Source: Fragum whitleyi (Eukaryota > Mollusca > Bivalvia > Cardiida > Cardiidae). From it: a stretch of DNA of 64,000 nucleotides. A model generated the notes under the pieces. The model did no database searches and was not told the DNA's origin. It saw only the letters and a list, made by a program, of their open reading frames with translations. Shown here one piece after another: positions 44,101 through 52,798 of the stretch. The translations under genes and the position numbers were made by a program. How positions within the stretch are numbered: the first letter of the stretch is position 1; each line of letters begins with the position of its first letter. The stretch lies in contig OX411543.1 in assembly GCA_948146395.1 (NCBI GenBank), positions 54,416,017 through 54,480,016 of the forward strand, read 5' to 3'.

Positions 44101-46895
44101 TGTGCGTCCAATATTAAATCATATTGAATTGATTTGAAACCTTTTGTGGTGTCCTACCTCTTTCTACATATAGTGTGGCTAACGGGGTCGATTTTTTGAC
44201 GCGAAGCGCGAGACGTGAAAACTTAGTATGAATGTTTTCAATATATTTGGAAGTGTGATAACCCCACAAAGGTGAAACAAATTGAAGGATGGAACCAACC
44301 AGACTATCAAATAGGTTACATTGTTGCGACATGGGTAATTCTAAATCAACTGAAATTCTGCTGATGTTATGAAGAGAAAATAATGCTTGTTTGGCAATAT
44401 CTTTTTGTGTACGAGACCATAATCCGTTAAAGATTAATCCCTAAATATTTAAAATATTTGACAGTTTTAATGGCGACATTATTAATGTGGAATGTATAAC
44501 TAGTATGTCTTCCCTTCTCAAAAATCATTGCTTTAGTCTTAGATGTGTTAATTTTTTTGCCAGATAAAATACAATATGCTTGTAAATCATTCAACATGGA
44601 TTGTATAAAGAAGTTGGAGATTTCGCGAATAACACTTGGTCATCTGCATACAATATCAAGAATAATTTCACATGGTCCAAAAGTAAAAATTTAACCAAGA
44701 TCGGAATTTATATGTTCGATAAAGTCATTGACGAACATCATGAGAACTCATGTTCGTAAAAAACACAAGCTTTTACTGACGTGTAAATAGATTTTAAAAG
44801 TTTTACAAAATGAGTGCTTATGTTTTCCTGATTAATACTATCGAAACACTTTTCGTAGTCAATGAACACGCAATAAAGTTTATCAGCAGACGATAACACT
44901 TTTGATATAACCGAGTTCATAATGAAGATGCAGTCTAAAATGGATTTTCCTTTCTGAAATCCAAATTAGTTATCATTAAGTTTTTTATTCTTTTCTGTCC
45001 ACCTAGTGAGTCTATTTAGCAGATTTTGAGAACATACTTTTGAAAATATGTTTATTAAGGTAATACCTCTATAATTTTCCGAAATATTAGGATCACCCTT
45101 TATAAAATAGGAGTGGTTATCCCCCTTCCCCATTGCTCCGGGTAGTCGCCCGTTTGAAAAATGCGATTATACAAAGCAAAGAGGAAAGGTGCAATAATTT
45201 CGTAAGACACTTTAATAATTTCACAAGGAATTTCATCTATACCGGGGCTTCTTCTGTTATTTTGCATAAATACAGCTTTCTTAATTTCTTCTTCTGAGAA
45301 GATCATGTCCAATTCGGGATTAATTTCACTGTTTTGCATATAAATGTTGCTTTGTGGATATTGTTCGTTTTGGGTGTTTTCGTCTGGTGTATCAATTATA
45401 TTTTTAAAATGATCAAACAATTGTTCTATGGAGAGAGAATCTGGTGGATTTTTTGGTTTTGTATATGTACCTTTTATATTAGACCAAAAGTCTTGTGGGT
45501 CCGATTTTGAAAGTTTGCTGATTCGATATCCCTCTGCTAGTCTAAATTATTTCTTAGCAGATATTTTTACGTTGTTATAATGAGCACACGCCCGGCTAAA
45601 AGCTTGTCTGTTCATATTATTCCTCTCTCTATAGAGTTTAAAAGCCTGTTTAGCAACAAAACATTTTTCATTAAACCATTTACAATTTTGATTACCAACT
45701 TGTTTGTGTTTCAAGCATTGGGTTTTCCCAATTACTATAAATGGATTATCCCTCGAGAAACACGTGAAATCGACAACTATGCTATTTATATATTTGGTTT
45801 CTGACCAATCGATTAAAACTGGCAGCACTCTATGATTATTCATGAGTTGTTCTAAAAATAGATCGCTCTTACTGCTATCTTATATCAGTTTATCGTATGT
45901 TCTTGTTGGTTTATTTGTTGTTGAATAATTTTTCTTCATACATACTCAAATTTGAATTTATTGAAAATAGGATTGGAGCGTGATCAGAGTGTTCATTAAA
46001 ATCAAATATTTCAAAATTACAAAAATTATTTCTATTTGTTAACACATAGTCAACAGTACTCATTCCACCATACGAAAAAAAAATAACCTTCCCACGCTCC
46101 CTGTCCGAGTGCAGACGACCATTGACCAATGACAAACAACTTAATTGACACATTTCGAGCAGACGATGTCCATTTGCATCTACCACGTGGTCTGAATTTG
46201 CGCGTGGGTTTTGACCGAGTGATAATCATAACAGAATTTGATTGGTTGTCAGCCCTACAACTGGTAAATGACCGTTGGAGAAAAAAATCAGAGCAGTAAT
46301 ATTGTAAGTACTACAAATTTATTGTACAGTTAACCTATTGTACGTTTCAACTCCTTTACTCAACCGAAAATCTTGTTATAAACACTGAAAGTACTAACTG
46401 GTAATTACTAAAAGCGAAAATGACATCAAATTTTGTATTAGCCTCTTCTCTATTTGTCGAAAAGTAAATAAGATAAAAAAAAGTTTGTAGATTGTGACTG
46501 AAAAGGCCGTTTCTTCGGTATTTGAAAACACATAATTTCATTTTGGTTTGAACACATTGCTCAGAAGATAATTGTAAAAATGTAGTGGGTCAAACAGACT
46601 GGATTTCTGGAAAACGGTATTAATAAATGCGGACTGCTTTGCAGCCCGATTTAAAAATGGTTGCATATCATAATAGGTTGCTCATTAGACGTGGTCGCTT
46701 GAGCATGATTGTCTGTGTTTCAAAAAGATTTTCCTACTTTTTCTGCTGTTCCAAAATGCCTTTTCTTCTCGCATCTTGATCAGCTCCACTCTCTTTCCTT
46801 TTGTATTCTGAAAACCGTGGATGTTGGGCACTTGTACTGTTTGGGTCACTTGAAACGGAAAAACTGGTAGCCAATGACTTTGTCAGTTCATCCAT
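31732..46895 (-). CDS. SNUPN: snurportin-1 (complete, 8 exons)
   Basis: Import adaptor for m3G-capped spliceosomal snRNPs; it links the cap to importin-beta for nuclear entry. Exons, minus strand: 46895-46738, 40600-40438, 40036-39932, 39067-38977, 38347-38250, 35887-35810, 34388-34311, 32118-31732. The total is 1158 nt, giving 385 residues (human 360). Every junction is GT-AG with matching phase. Residues 1-60 form the importin-beta-binding domain ([48 protein letters not shown]). An acidic linker follows ([15 protein letters not shown]), then the cap-binding domain from about residue 106 to 290. W113 (LMLSEW) and W280 (VVWLKPYM) match the human cap-stacking W107 and W276. The C-terminal tail is charged. 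Introns are full of mobile elements; intron 1 (about 6.1 kb) carries a LINE. A second, diverged unit lies downstream at 28300-19449. Confidence 0.95.
32371..32420. repeat. 50-bp inverted repeat
   Basis: tcagaaaagaattgaagact pairs with agtcttaaattcttttctga. In the last intron of SNUPN copy 1. Confidence 0.75.
32491..32712 (-). mobile_element. tRNA-derived SINE, reverse orientation
   Basis: Well-preserved copy. Read on the minus strand it runs from gttcgatccccgacggcgg through ctatgtgagatagtagctgg and attgttaggtgctccagccg to a tail ending ccattcaaacaatcaat. In the last intron of SNUPN copy 1. Confidence 0.85.
32855..33178 (+). mobile_element. TRIM-like miniature LTR retrotransposon remnant
   Basis: The left repeat 32855-32999 starts TGTAGCCGGGTTGAGTATAA and ends GGGCTACA. 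It is followed by TTTGGCGCCCACCG, which looks like a tRNA primer-binding site. After only ~114 bp, past a purine tract (gttgaggggatg), a second repeat starts at 33114 (TGTACCCGGGTTGAGTATAA) and runs about 65 bp with near identity before it is cut off. The left LTR itself contains a tRNA-like stretch (gaggtcccgggttagaatcc). There is no coding capacity. Confidence 0.65.
33179..33675. other. no feature identified
   Basis: AT-rich intronic sequence in SNUPN copy 1. A short inverted pair (gggaatggggcctttatcgg / ccaataaaggcccc) lies near 33470-33506. Confidence 0.4.
33680..34080. repeat. dispersed repeat ending in a GGACGG tract
   Basis: Second copy of the 27890-28200 family, better preserved at its end (gacggacggatggacggact, then ccaatatacccccctctact). 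Confidence 0.75.
34311..34388 (-). CDS. SNUPN: SNUPN copy 1, exon 7
   Basis: 78 bp, phase 0 on both sides, between TTCTTTTCAG and GTATTC. It codes for [20 protein letters not shown] and NKTTEK, aligning with human [20 protein letters not shown]. Confidence 0.94.
34503..34568. repeat. 66-bp palindrome of the AGTTACAACTGTT family
   Basis: gctcggcgtgaaactgttgt reads into its complement through taaacatat. Nearly the same as 1605-1672. In intron 6 of SNUPN copy 1. Confidence 0.8.
34780..35070. repeat. dispersed repeat ending 'gcgggggcataaaaa'
   Basis: Contains gaccttgacagatgatcttg, gacggatggacagacggacg and the end gcccccgatctttccatgcg + ggggcataaaaa. Related in design to 4025-4193. Confidence 0.7.
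35130..35524. repeat. three tandem copies of a 132-bp unit
   Basis: Units start near 35132, 35264 and 35396 with attgacatcaattaat, followed by gctctgcttagag, a tcagatagggtga-like stretch, tttgatttcactgg and agacgatgagtc. In intron 6 of SNUPN copy 1. Confidence 0.85.
35544..35791. mobile_element. TTAA-flanked MITE, family 3, intact
   Basis: 248 bp between TTAACCCTTGTCATGCTGAA and TTCAGCATGACAAGGGTTAA. Internal hairpin gatcagtctgcacaaaggtgcagtctgatc split by a short loop. CCCTT next to TTAA resembles piggyBac-type ends. It sits only ~19 bp from the exon 6 donor of SNUPN copy 1. Confidence 0.85.
35810..35887 (-). CDS. SNUPN: SNUPN copy 1, exon 6
   Basis: 78 bp between ACTATTACAG and GTAAGT. 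It codes for [20 protein letters not shown] and KDKLNP, matching human [20 protein letters not shown] and KTKLNP almost residue for residue. Confidence 0.96.
36070..36900. repeat. diverged dispersed repeats ending 'gtgctcaggtgagctgaaaa'
   Basis: Recurrent words (tgacctcat, catcaagacaatcat, caattttcag, gcaaaaatatggcc) as in 13.33-15.35 kb. In intron 5 of SNUPN copy 1. No coding. Confidence 0.7.
37264..37619. mobile_element. CAGGGGTGTGG palindromic MITE
   Basis: 356-bp relative of 16040-16400 with the same order (gacttgtcctacacaggctt, gccacttgtcc, gaagaaaatgcagg hairpin, cctggacaagtag). The right end has CACTCCTG instead of CACCCCTG. The flanks show only an imperfect 7-bp match (TTTACAT / TTAACAT). 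Confidence 0.85.
37740..38200. other. intronic block shared with SNUPN copy 2 intron 5
   Basis: Counterpart of 22850-23350: gtcatgtgttctattgtgta, cagatagccc, ttgatgcttttgacctc, cattacttgttcacta, gttataatggatataatttc, then gatggggggaggggttaaat and a mirrored taactccttcatcag. Confidence 0.7.
38250..38347 (-). CDS. SNUPN: SNUPN copy 1, exon 5
   Basis: 98 bp, starting with two bases of a split codon, between AATTTCAG and GTAAGA. It codes for [20 protein letters not shown] and [12 protein letters not shown]. Human has [20 protein letters not shown] and MCWRGHPFYDCQ. Confidence 0.96.
38510..38730. mobile_element. CAGTGAYTGGGAAAGA-ended MITE
   Basis: 221 bp. Left CAGTGACTGGGAAAGA is mirrored by right TCTTTCCCAATCACTG, flanked by ATAAAT on both sides. 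Inside, gtcacatt-like words recur. In intron 4 of SNUPN copy 1; the ends suggest hAT type (inference). Confidence 0.75.
38977..39067 (-). CDS. SNUPN: SNUPN copy 1, exon 4
   Basis: 91 bp between ATTTTAG and GTTTGT, ending one base into a codon. It codes for [20 protein letters not shown] and [10 protein letters not shown], aligning with human [20 protein letters not shown] and PGGNRRNSTAK. Confidence 0.96.
39185..39318. mobile_element. TTAA MITE, family 2 (partial)
   Basis: gaggtttcctaatgattttt / attaggaaacctt hairpin and the end acaggtccactaccttaa. It sits in intron 3 of SNUPN copy 1 upstream of exon 4, as 25566-25720 does in copy 2. Confidence 0.7.
39775..39922. mobile_element. TTAA MITE, family 2, ending 9 bp from the exon 3 donor
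   Basis: gatgtttcctaatgagttca / aagaaacctctgtg hairpin, ending in caggcccactaccttaa at 39922. The SNUPN exon 3 donor begins at 39931, so the element end is almost at the splice site. Confidence 0.7.
39932..40036 (-). CDS. SNUPN: SNUPN copy 1, exon 3 (first cap-stacking tryptophan)
   Basis: 105 bp between GTTATACAG and GTGAGT, phase 0 on both sides. It codes for [20 protein letters not shown] and [16 protein letters not shown]113 equals human W107, and Ser and Leu beside it are also the same as human (LMLSEW). Confidence 0.97.
40196..40400. repeat. 30-bp minisatellite (~7 copies) in SNUPN intron 2
   Basis: Unit gagcctagcacaagacaatt + ctaagatcat, about seven times with a few changes. The 30-bp period keeps one minus-strand frame open with the pattern [10 protein letters not shown], which is a by-product and not a gene. 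Confidence 0.93.
40438..40600 (-). CDS. SNUPN: SNUPN copy 1, exon 2
   Basis: 163 bp between CTTGTACAG and GTACGA. It completes the split codon from exon 1 (AA|C, Asn), then codes for [20 protein letters not shown], matching human KRLDYVNHARRLAEDDWTG. An acidic stretch ([16 protein letters not shown]) and [11 protein letters not shown] follow. The AG lies only ~18 bp from the end of a MITE (40619-40868), which supplies most of the upstream intron. Confidence 0.95.
40619..40868. mobile_element. TTAA-flanked MITE, family 3, beside the exon 2 acceptor
   Basis: 250 bp between TTAACCCTTGTCATGTTGA and TTCAGCATGACAAGAGTTAA. Same family as 35544-35791. Its end is ~18 bp from the SNUPN exon 2 splice acceptor, so the branch-point region of intron 1 must lie in or next to it. 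Confidence 0.85.
41152..41467. mobile_element. CAGGGCTTGTGTT palindromic MITE, reverse copy
   Basis: Inverse-oriented relative of 20258-20604: cacggctcgtgttagtgttt, cctaagaaattctgggggtc ... gggtcaaacacaagccctg. Confidence 0.7.
41468..42520. other. SNUPN intron 1, repeat fragments
   Basis: 41500-41630 is a palindromic repeat related to 28.35-28.47 kb. 42432-42476 is a hairpin (ccacggcttcagcaaagccg). The open frame at 41940-42134 shows no similarity to snurportin and lacks convincing splice sites. Confidence 0.45.
42525..42765 (+). mobile_element. SINE with recognisable tRNA-like head
   Basis: The head ttagcgcagtttttaacgca ... gaggtcccggatttgaaact resembles pol III A and B boxes. The body follows (cctatgtgatggagcagctg, aataggaatccatggttatg, tgctccagccgctc). 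It links the shorter copies at 26630 and 32491 to a tRNA origin. Confidence 0.65.
43060..43280. repeat. left member of a ~220-bp direct repeat flanking the LINE
   Basis: Matches 46340-46580 in order: ttactyaacc, ctgaaaatactgattggtaa, aaaggccgtttctgc and tgctcagtgga-like words. Confidence 0.65.
43592..46190 (-). pseudogene. decayed, 5'-truncated non-LTR retrotransposon (LINE) in SNUPN intron 1
   Basis: Minus-strand pieces run in LINE order: the end of an endonuclease domain ([27 protein letters not shown], about 46186-45911), a linker, reverse-transcriptase start ([20 protein letters not shown], about 45420-45100), [14 protein letters not shown] (44920-44738), later RT and thumb (44332-44114), and a zinc-knuckle-like C-terminus ([29 protein letters not shown]; 43852-43592). 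Frameshifts and stops separate the pieces, so it is inactive. It starts inside the endonuclease, as usual for 5' truncation. The clade is not assigned. Confidence 0.85.
46340..46580. repeat. right member of the ~220-bp direct repeat flanking the LINE
   Basis: Partner of 43060-43280: actcaaccgaaaatcttgtt, cactgaaagtactaactggt, gactgaaaaggccgtttct. It lies about 160 bp inside intron 1 from SNUPN exon 1. Confidence 0.65.
46738..46895 (-). CDS. SNUPN: SNUPN copy 1, exon 1 (importin-beta-binding domain)
   Basis: The ATG at 46895-46893 opens [20 protein letters not shown], then [20 protein letters not shown] and [12 protein letters not shown], ending two bases into a codon before GTAGGA. Human begins MEELSQALASSFSVSQDLNS and continues HPRLSQYKSK. 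The basic IBB segment contacts importin-beta. No in-frame upstream ATG with family similarity is seen, so this start is well supported. Confidence 0.96.
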
Positions 46896-47552
46896 CCTTA
46901 ATCTAGAAACGAGAAAAAATGAGCAAATCTTGAAATGGGCTTTTCAAATTCAGGAATCAGGCAGCCTTTTCAATGAACTTTTCACATTCTGAGTGAAAAC
47001 TTTTTACCATTGGTTCAAAACATATCTTTATAAAAGGTTCATATTGAATGCCAAGTTATAAAGATATTTTTAATGACACCAGAGATATCCAGGGGTCAGC
47101 TCAACACTATTGTCAGTGCCTATTCAGTGTTCCCAAAAACCCCCAAATGGGGGTGATTTACCCCTAAATAGAAGCTTTTATCCCCAATTTTTGCAACCAG
47201 CCTTCTTTGTGTTATATAGAGGGGGTATATGCACACTGCTATTGATATATAGGCACTTACAATAGTGTTTCATTGATCCCTTGATATGACTGAGCTTTAA
47301 TATTTCATGCCAATGCCAAAACCGCAAAAACTCACACATAAATATACATGCCAAGGTACATGCCAATATCTTCAAGGAAATGATCAAGCTTGACTTTTTC
47401 TCTTATTGTGTCTAGATCTATAAGTGAACAAGCCTCTAAATACATTTTGGGGACTGTATATGCTTAAGGAAATCATACATCAGGCATCTGCATATGTATA
47501 TGCTGTTGAATCCTTTAAAAGGCTCTAATACAAAAGAATGTGTTTCATTTTT
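46896..47552. other. 5' flank of SNUPN
   Basis: Expected to hold the SNUPN 5' UTR and promoter. No clear TATA or CpG island is seen. A decayed hairpin (tatataggcacttacaatag) lies near 47245-47265. No gene. Confidence 0.45.
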
Positions 47553-49752
47553 GGTGAACGAACATTTCGTTCACCAGTGTTATATACCATGTCAGGAAAA
47601 TCCTGTTGGATGTTAATACATTTGAAATAAAGTAGCGCCTCTTAAAATTCAATTTAGTATCTTTCAATATTTTTCTCCGCAAAATCACTGTTTTTTTCTT
47701 TAAAAGCGTGCTACTAGTATTCTTTATCAAGTGAAGATAATGAAAATTCGCCTTGAAAAACACAAAATGATCTTGCTATGTTTATCAAGGGAATTTTTGA
47801 TCGGCGTAAGCTTGTCGAGAGTTTAAAGCAAAAACAAAGTTTGTGTCTAGACACCGTAGAGACAGATACTGTGTTCTTGACCCAAGCCTTCGCTGGTGCA
47901 ACTTGTAGTAATTAGCCGGAAATACGTGTTTATTTAGGTCATGTCCTCTTGAACTTACATTCGGCAATACTCGGGCGATCTCCGACGGCTCCGATTTAAA
48001 TGTAGGTTAGAGTAATCGGCCGAGTTGAGACGAATGACACATCAAGACACCTTGTGTCATTAGAAATGGTAACGCGGTTTTACATAACTTTTCAACTAGC
48101 GACAGTCAGTCTCGAGACGGAATTTAAGAATGATTCGACATGTGTTTTACATGTACAACCTTTCTTGTACTTTTATTTGAATAGGGATGAACGCCGCTAT
48201 TAAGATTTTTCTGTAAAATTGCGTTGGCTGAAGTAGGGATTGTAAGGATACACTCGAATATTCGGTGAACTTATTCCCAGCGAAAACGTTTCGTATTCGT
48301 CTGTCTCAGAAGCGAATATTGCCGAATACCAAATGCGACAGGCAAGGAAGATATTTCATTGGGGCCATTCTACTTTGCATTTTTTCAATCTGTAAAACCA
48401 TATCAATTCAAAATTCTATTTGAAAATTAAATAAATGATGGCTAAATATTCAACCCTAGATACCACTCTAATTGACAAGTAGATATTGCCGTGGTCAAGG
48501 GGGGACCAGATCCGTCATGCAATTATTTACAATTCGACAGGCGGGTTTAGTTGTTAAATTATTCTGGAAAAGTCATTGCGTTTTTTACAGAAATCATAAA
48601 AATCTAAATCGATGAATAAAAACTGGCTCCATCCTTCCCAAAATACGTTTAGAATTTGCTTAACTACAGTTTAAGCAAAAACTGGCTCCGAGCAGAAAGT
48701 CTAATATCAGCCGGAATATTGGAATAAGATATCGATAGTGAGTGATTTTATAAGCATCCAAACTCTTGAAGGTAAACAATAGGTTCTCGTGCTAAAAATA
48801 AACCGACAATTGTAAGGATTCTCAACTCTTTTTGGAAAGAAAGTCGGAAGGAAAAAAACATTGTATTATACTTAAACATAGTCATAGACATAGTCATGCA
48901 ATTATTACCTCCCTTTAAAAAAAATAAACTTCTTAAATAAGATTCTTATTCGCTTTTGATGTAGAAATTACGTTACAAAAATAATATTTATAAAGACTTT
49001 TAGTATGCAATTTACTATGGAGCAATTGTTTAATATAAAAAGTTATACTTTAATTTCTAAACCTTAAACAGAAATTATCTATGAATTATACTAATAGGGC
49101 ACTAGACCTCCCTTAACCTATACCTAAATATTTCTCATCCTGCAGTGTTATAAAATTGAATAACGACATAAGTGTCAACCACGGAAGTGGTTATGGCTTC
49201 AAATATGTTAAAAACTAATCTCTCATGTTATGGTTCAAAATACTATTAATAAGTTAACAAATCATAACTTTAAACAATGAGTACAGTTCAGGACTGACTG
49301 ATATTCATAGGTGTTTCTTTGGTTGGTACTCAAAGACCTTTTCATCCTCTGAGAAGAAACAAAGATAGTTAAAAAAGTTAAAACAAATACAACAAATTTA
49401 CTTGAAATAAGCTTAAACATGATAACAACTACTTTTGTAAAAACAAACACCATTGGATATAGGTTAAAGACAGTTTTAGATAGGATTAAATGGTTTTTCC
49501 ACTTATGTTTAATTAATAAATGTACCTATTTCAAGTGTGTAAAAGAAATTTTCACAGAGTAACATCTCATATTCTAACAAGTATTTTTCTAACAGGATTT
49601 TCCTCTCTTTCCCTTTCTTTGAATTTGCAGTGAAATTTACGAATAACGGATATTTTGACGAGACAATTCTTCCCACCTTTTTTTACATTCGTAATTTCTC
49701 TTTTCTAATTGAATTCAATATATCACTCTAGAATGCCACCAGGTTCGTTCAC
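47553..49752. mobile_element. ~2.2-kb element with GGTGAACGA / TCGTTCACC ends, copy 1
   Basis: Left end ggtgaacgaacatttcgttc, right end ggttcgttcaccatcagtac. The interior shares ordered blocks with 58212-60113: gaaataaagtag, gtgaagataatgaaaa, gatcggcgtaagcttgtcga, caacttgtagtaatt, acttttcaac, attcgacatgtgtttta, tctttgaatttgcagtgaaa. No long open frame, so it is non-autonomous. Class unknown. Confidence 0.65.
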
Positions 49753-50301
49753 CATCAGTACTTTCAGTGCTTTGATTTAATATTGGCTCCCTTTTTTGAG
49801 GACAATTTTACAAGCCCCTAATGAGCACAGATGTTTTTACAAGCATCTTTGGCTACTGTCACAGCATGTGTTTACTGGTGAAAATCGAGTACCAATATGC
49901 CTGTAAAAAATCCATTCCCTTAGAAAATGGCGACTACACTACCTTGTGTATATTTATTAAAGTGATATATGTAAGTTCTTATAAAGTCCAAATGCCTATG
50001 GTCAACACGGCCTATTGAATATCTCGGCCCGGTCATCTCGACCCTGATATATAGTCTACAGTGCGGTAGATTATATTGATTGCAAATGATGCAGTTAAAC
50101 TGTACTATATTCATTTTTATCATCTTAAAGATATAAACTTGTGTTTTTGATTATATAATTATTATTTGGAATCATTATAAGAATTTTTTGCAATTTTTTT
50201 TTATATGATTCTTAAAATTCCCCTATAAAACAAGAGCCAATAACATGGCAAGACACACTCCATTATATAAAAGCCTTTTTAGGATTCTACAGCATACCAC
50301 C
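49753..50301. other. no feature identified
   Basis: AT-rich. The first ~20 bp (cagtactttcagtgctttga) is also shared with copy 2 of the preceding element, so the true boundary may lie here. Confidence 0.4.
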
Positions 50302-50545
50302 AGCCCGATTAGCTCAGTTGGTAGAGCACAGGACTTCAAAACCATTAAAGTTCGACCACGTGGGTTCGATTCCCAGGTTGGTACACTAATAAGACTAATT
50401 GTCTTTCGGATGAGACAATAAACCGAGGCCCTGTGAGACGATGCTATAATGAATCATGTTAAAGAACCATGGCGGATCTCCTTTTGGTTACTTTTTGGTT
50501 CCTGGGGAACTTCATAACCCCCATCGGGTTGTAATCCCCTTCGTG
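50302..50545 (+). mobile_element. tRNA-derived SINE with a conserved-looking central domain
   Basis: The head gcccgattagctcagttggt agagc matches the pol III A box, and gtgggttcgattcccagg holds GGTTCGATTCC, a perfect B box. After about 10 bp comes gtctttcggatgagacaata + aaccgaggccctgtg, then gttaaagaaccatgg, a block of the kind conserved in animal SINE central domains. The extra length between the boxes and the attached body argue against a functional tRNA gene. Confidence 0.75.
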
Positions 50546-50615
50546 TTTTGATTTGAGTTGAGCTAATATATGTTAGAAATGTCAAACTGTTTGTACGACC
50601 ACAATTTATCAAGCT

Positions 50616-51907
50616 TTATTTTGAAATAGTCCACTTTTTGCACGATATAATTTCCTCTGGTAGGTTGTTCCATATGTTAATGGTGCGCACAGCAAAAGAG
50701 TTCAATCGCAAGGATTTCCTTGCTTGAGGTTTGGTTAACTTTAAACTGTGCCCCCTTAAATGGTCTGATTCAGCAAACGAGAAAAATTTGGAGAGCTCAA
50801 TATCATCTGTATGGGTGATTATCTTGAAGACTTGGATCAGATCAAAGCGTTGGCATCTGTATTCAAGAGATGGTAGATTTAACTCTTTAAGTTGGTCAGG
50901 GTATGATGGTTGTTTCATTTCTGGAACGAGGCGTGTAGCTCTGCGTTGTACATTTTCAAGAATTTGCTTACATTTCTTCGTAGTGGGATATGCAATGAGG
51001 TTGCCATAGTCTAGATGAGATCTAATCAACGCTTTGTACAGTGGCAAAAAAAGTTGTTTATCAATATACTTGAATTTCCTTCTAATGAGACCAATAATTT
51101 TGTTAGCCTTGTTGGCAACATTACTTATGTGTTGCTCAAACGACAACTTTTCTGTAAAGGTTACTCCCAAGTCCTTTTGTGATGTATCCCTCTGTAAATC
51201 GTGATATGTACCATTTTTATCTTGAATTACATAGTTAGATTCTATCCTTTTCTTTCGATATGTAACAAATTTACATTTTTTTGTATTGAAGTTCAGCAAC
51301 CATTCCTTACTCCATTTACATAGATTTGGTAGATCCCTCTGGAGGTCTTCTTGGTCTGTCACAGATGAAATATTTTTGTATATCTTACAATCATCAGCAA
51401 AAAGACGACATATACTTCCAACTACTTCAGGGAAGTCATTTACAAATATTATGAATAACACAGGTCTGAGAATAGATCCCTGAGGAATCCCAGAGATTAT
51501 GTCACTCTAATCAGAAGGGCTACCGTCCACTAAAACACGCTGCTTTCTGTCGCTCAGGAAACTAGAGCACCACTTATGTAAAACACCAGAAACACCAAAA
51601 CACTCCAATTTGTGAAGCAATCTTTTATGTGAAACACTGTCAAAAGCTTTACTGAAGTCTAAATATATTGTATCAATTTGATGATCGTTGTCAATTGCAC
51701 ATGTCCAATCTTCTAATACTGTTAATAGTTGTAAAATAGTACTGCGATTTTTCCTAAAACCAAATTGACAGTCTGACAGTAGATTATGGGTTGATAAGTG
51801 ACTCATCAAACATTCACAAACAATTTTCTCCAACAATTTGCATATGACAGATGTAAGAGATACTGGGCGGTAGTTTCCTGGGTCTGACTTTGATCCTTTC
51901 TTAAAAT
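50616..51907 (-). pseudogene. LINE fragment (RT and C-terminus), truncated and with an in-frame stop
   Basis: Minus strand. FKKGSKSDPGNYRPVSLTSV, FGFRKNRSTILQL and TIYLDFSKAFDSVSHKRLLH are RT motifs. A TAG interrupts just before SDIISGIPQGSI; LFADDCKIY (catalytic FADD) and the thumb (LYKALIRSHLDYGN; NVQRRATRLVPEMKQ) follow, ending WNNLPEEI. This is the jockey/CR1-like layout seen in many invertebrates; the clade is not certain. The 5' end is cut at the DNA transposon starting at 51908. Confidence 0.88.
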
Positions 51908-52438
51908 GATTTCAGGTAACTTCGGTAAATTACAACTTCGGTAAATTGATAATATATAGTAAAGAAATGGAGACTTCGGTAAAAAGGTAATAATAGTGTA
52001 ATTATATATAATTATCGACGATATGTTGGTAAATGTATGTTTTTGACATATTTATAAAATGATATATGAAAAGGAAATAAGAACTTTACAAAAAAAAAAA
52101 TCAAAAACGAGATGTAGGTATAACATAAGTTTGGTTTAATTGATATCTAATTGGAACAAAATTTAATATGAATACTATTCCGTGAATTAGATTTATTAAG
52201 ATAAGAAATATAAGATAATATTAAAGATATAAGATATTCGAAATAAGTGTCGATCATAAAACCTTTTAACGTCATTTTATTTATCTTTAAATGATAATAG
52301 AAAAATTAATAACTAATAGTAAATAATTAAGTAAATAAAAAATGATATAGGTCAAAGAAAGAAAAGAAAAACGGAAGTTGTATAAATGATCGAGTATTAA
52401 CGTTTAAATAATCATTTAACTGATTTCTTTTTCTACAG

Positions 52439-52798
52439 GAATATCACACCAACAGTACCTACAGATACGCCGTGGAGACCTAGAAATCGAGTGGAAGTGC
52501 CCAGAATGCGTCAATCAAAGACTCAACTCTACAGCACCCGACAATGACATCCCACCAATGGAAATGGACGTATCACCTCTCACCCAAGACGCACGAGGAG
52601 ACGTCTTCCCTGACGTCTCTTTTAACGTTGCGGGCAGGAGTTTTGATACTAGTCCTGCTCCATTGGACTAATCACAGACAGAGATCTAACAGACGACATT
52701 CCACCAGAAGCACCCACAACCTACGAAATCGTCCCCAGTGGGACAGTCAGAGGCGCACCAAAACTTGTCAGTGGGACGGATTCACCTACACAAAAGGG
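52439..52798 (+). pseudogene. transposon exon: half PHD-like finger, start of FLYWCH domain, two breaks
   Basis: The acceptor TTCTACAG precedes GISHQQYLQIRRGDLEIEWK then CPECVNQRLN, like the second half of a PHD-type finger in transposon proteins. The frame stops (TAA) after SFDTSPAPLD. In the next frame DLTDDIPPEAPTTYEIVPSG and VRGAPKLVSG follow, and a second shift is needed to reach DGFTYTKG, the usual start of a FLYWCH finger, before a GTAAGT donor. The upstream exon with the first half of the finger was not found. Confidence 0.6.

Noticed and set aside
43592..46186. Several separate small genes
   Set aside because: Together they are collinear pieces of one LINE (endonuclease, RT, C-terminal knuckle) broken by mutations.
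50302..50390. Functional tRNA gene
   Set aside because: A and B boxes are good, but the spacing and stem pairing are wrong for a clean tRNA and a SINE body follows directly.
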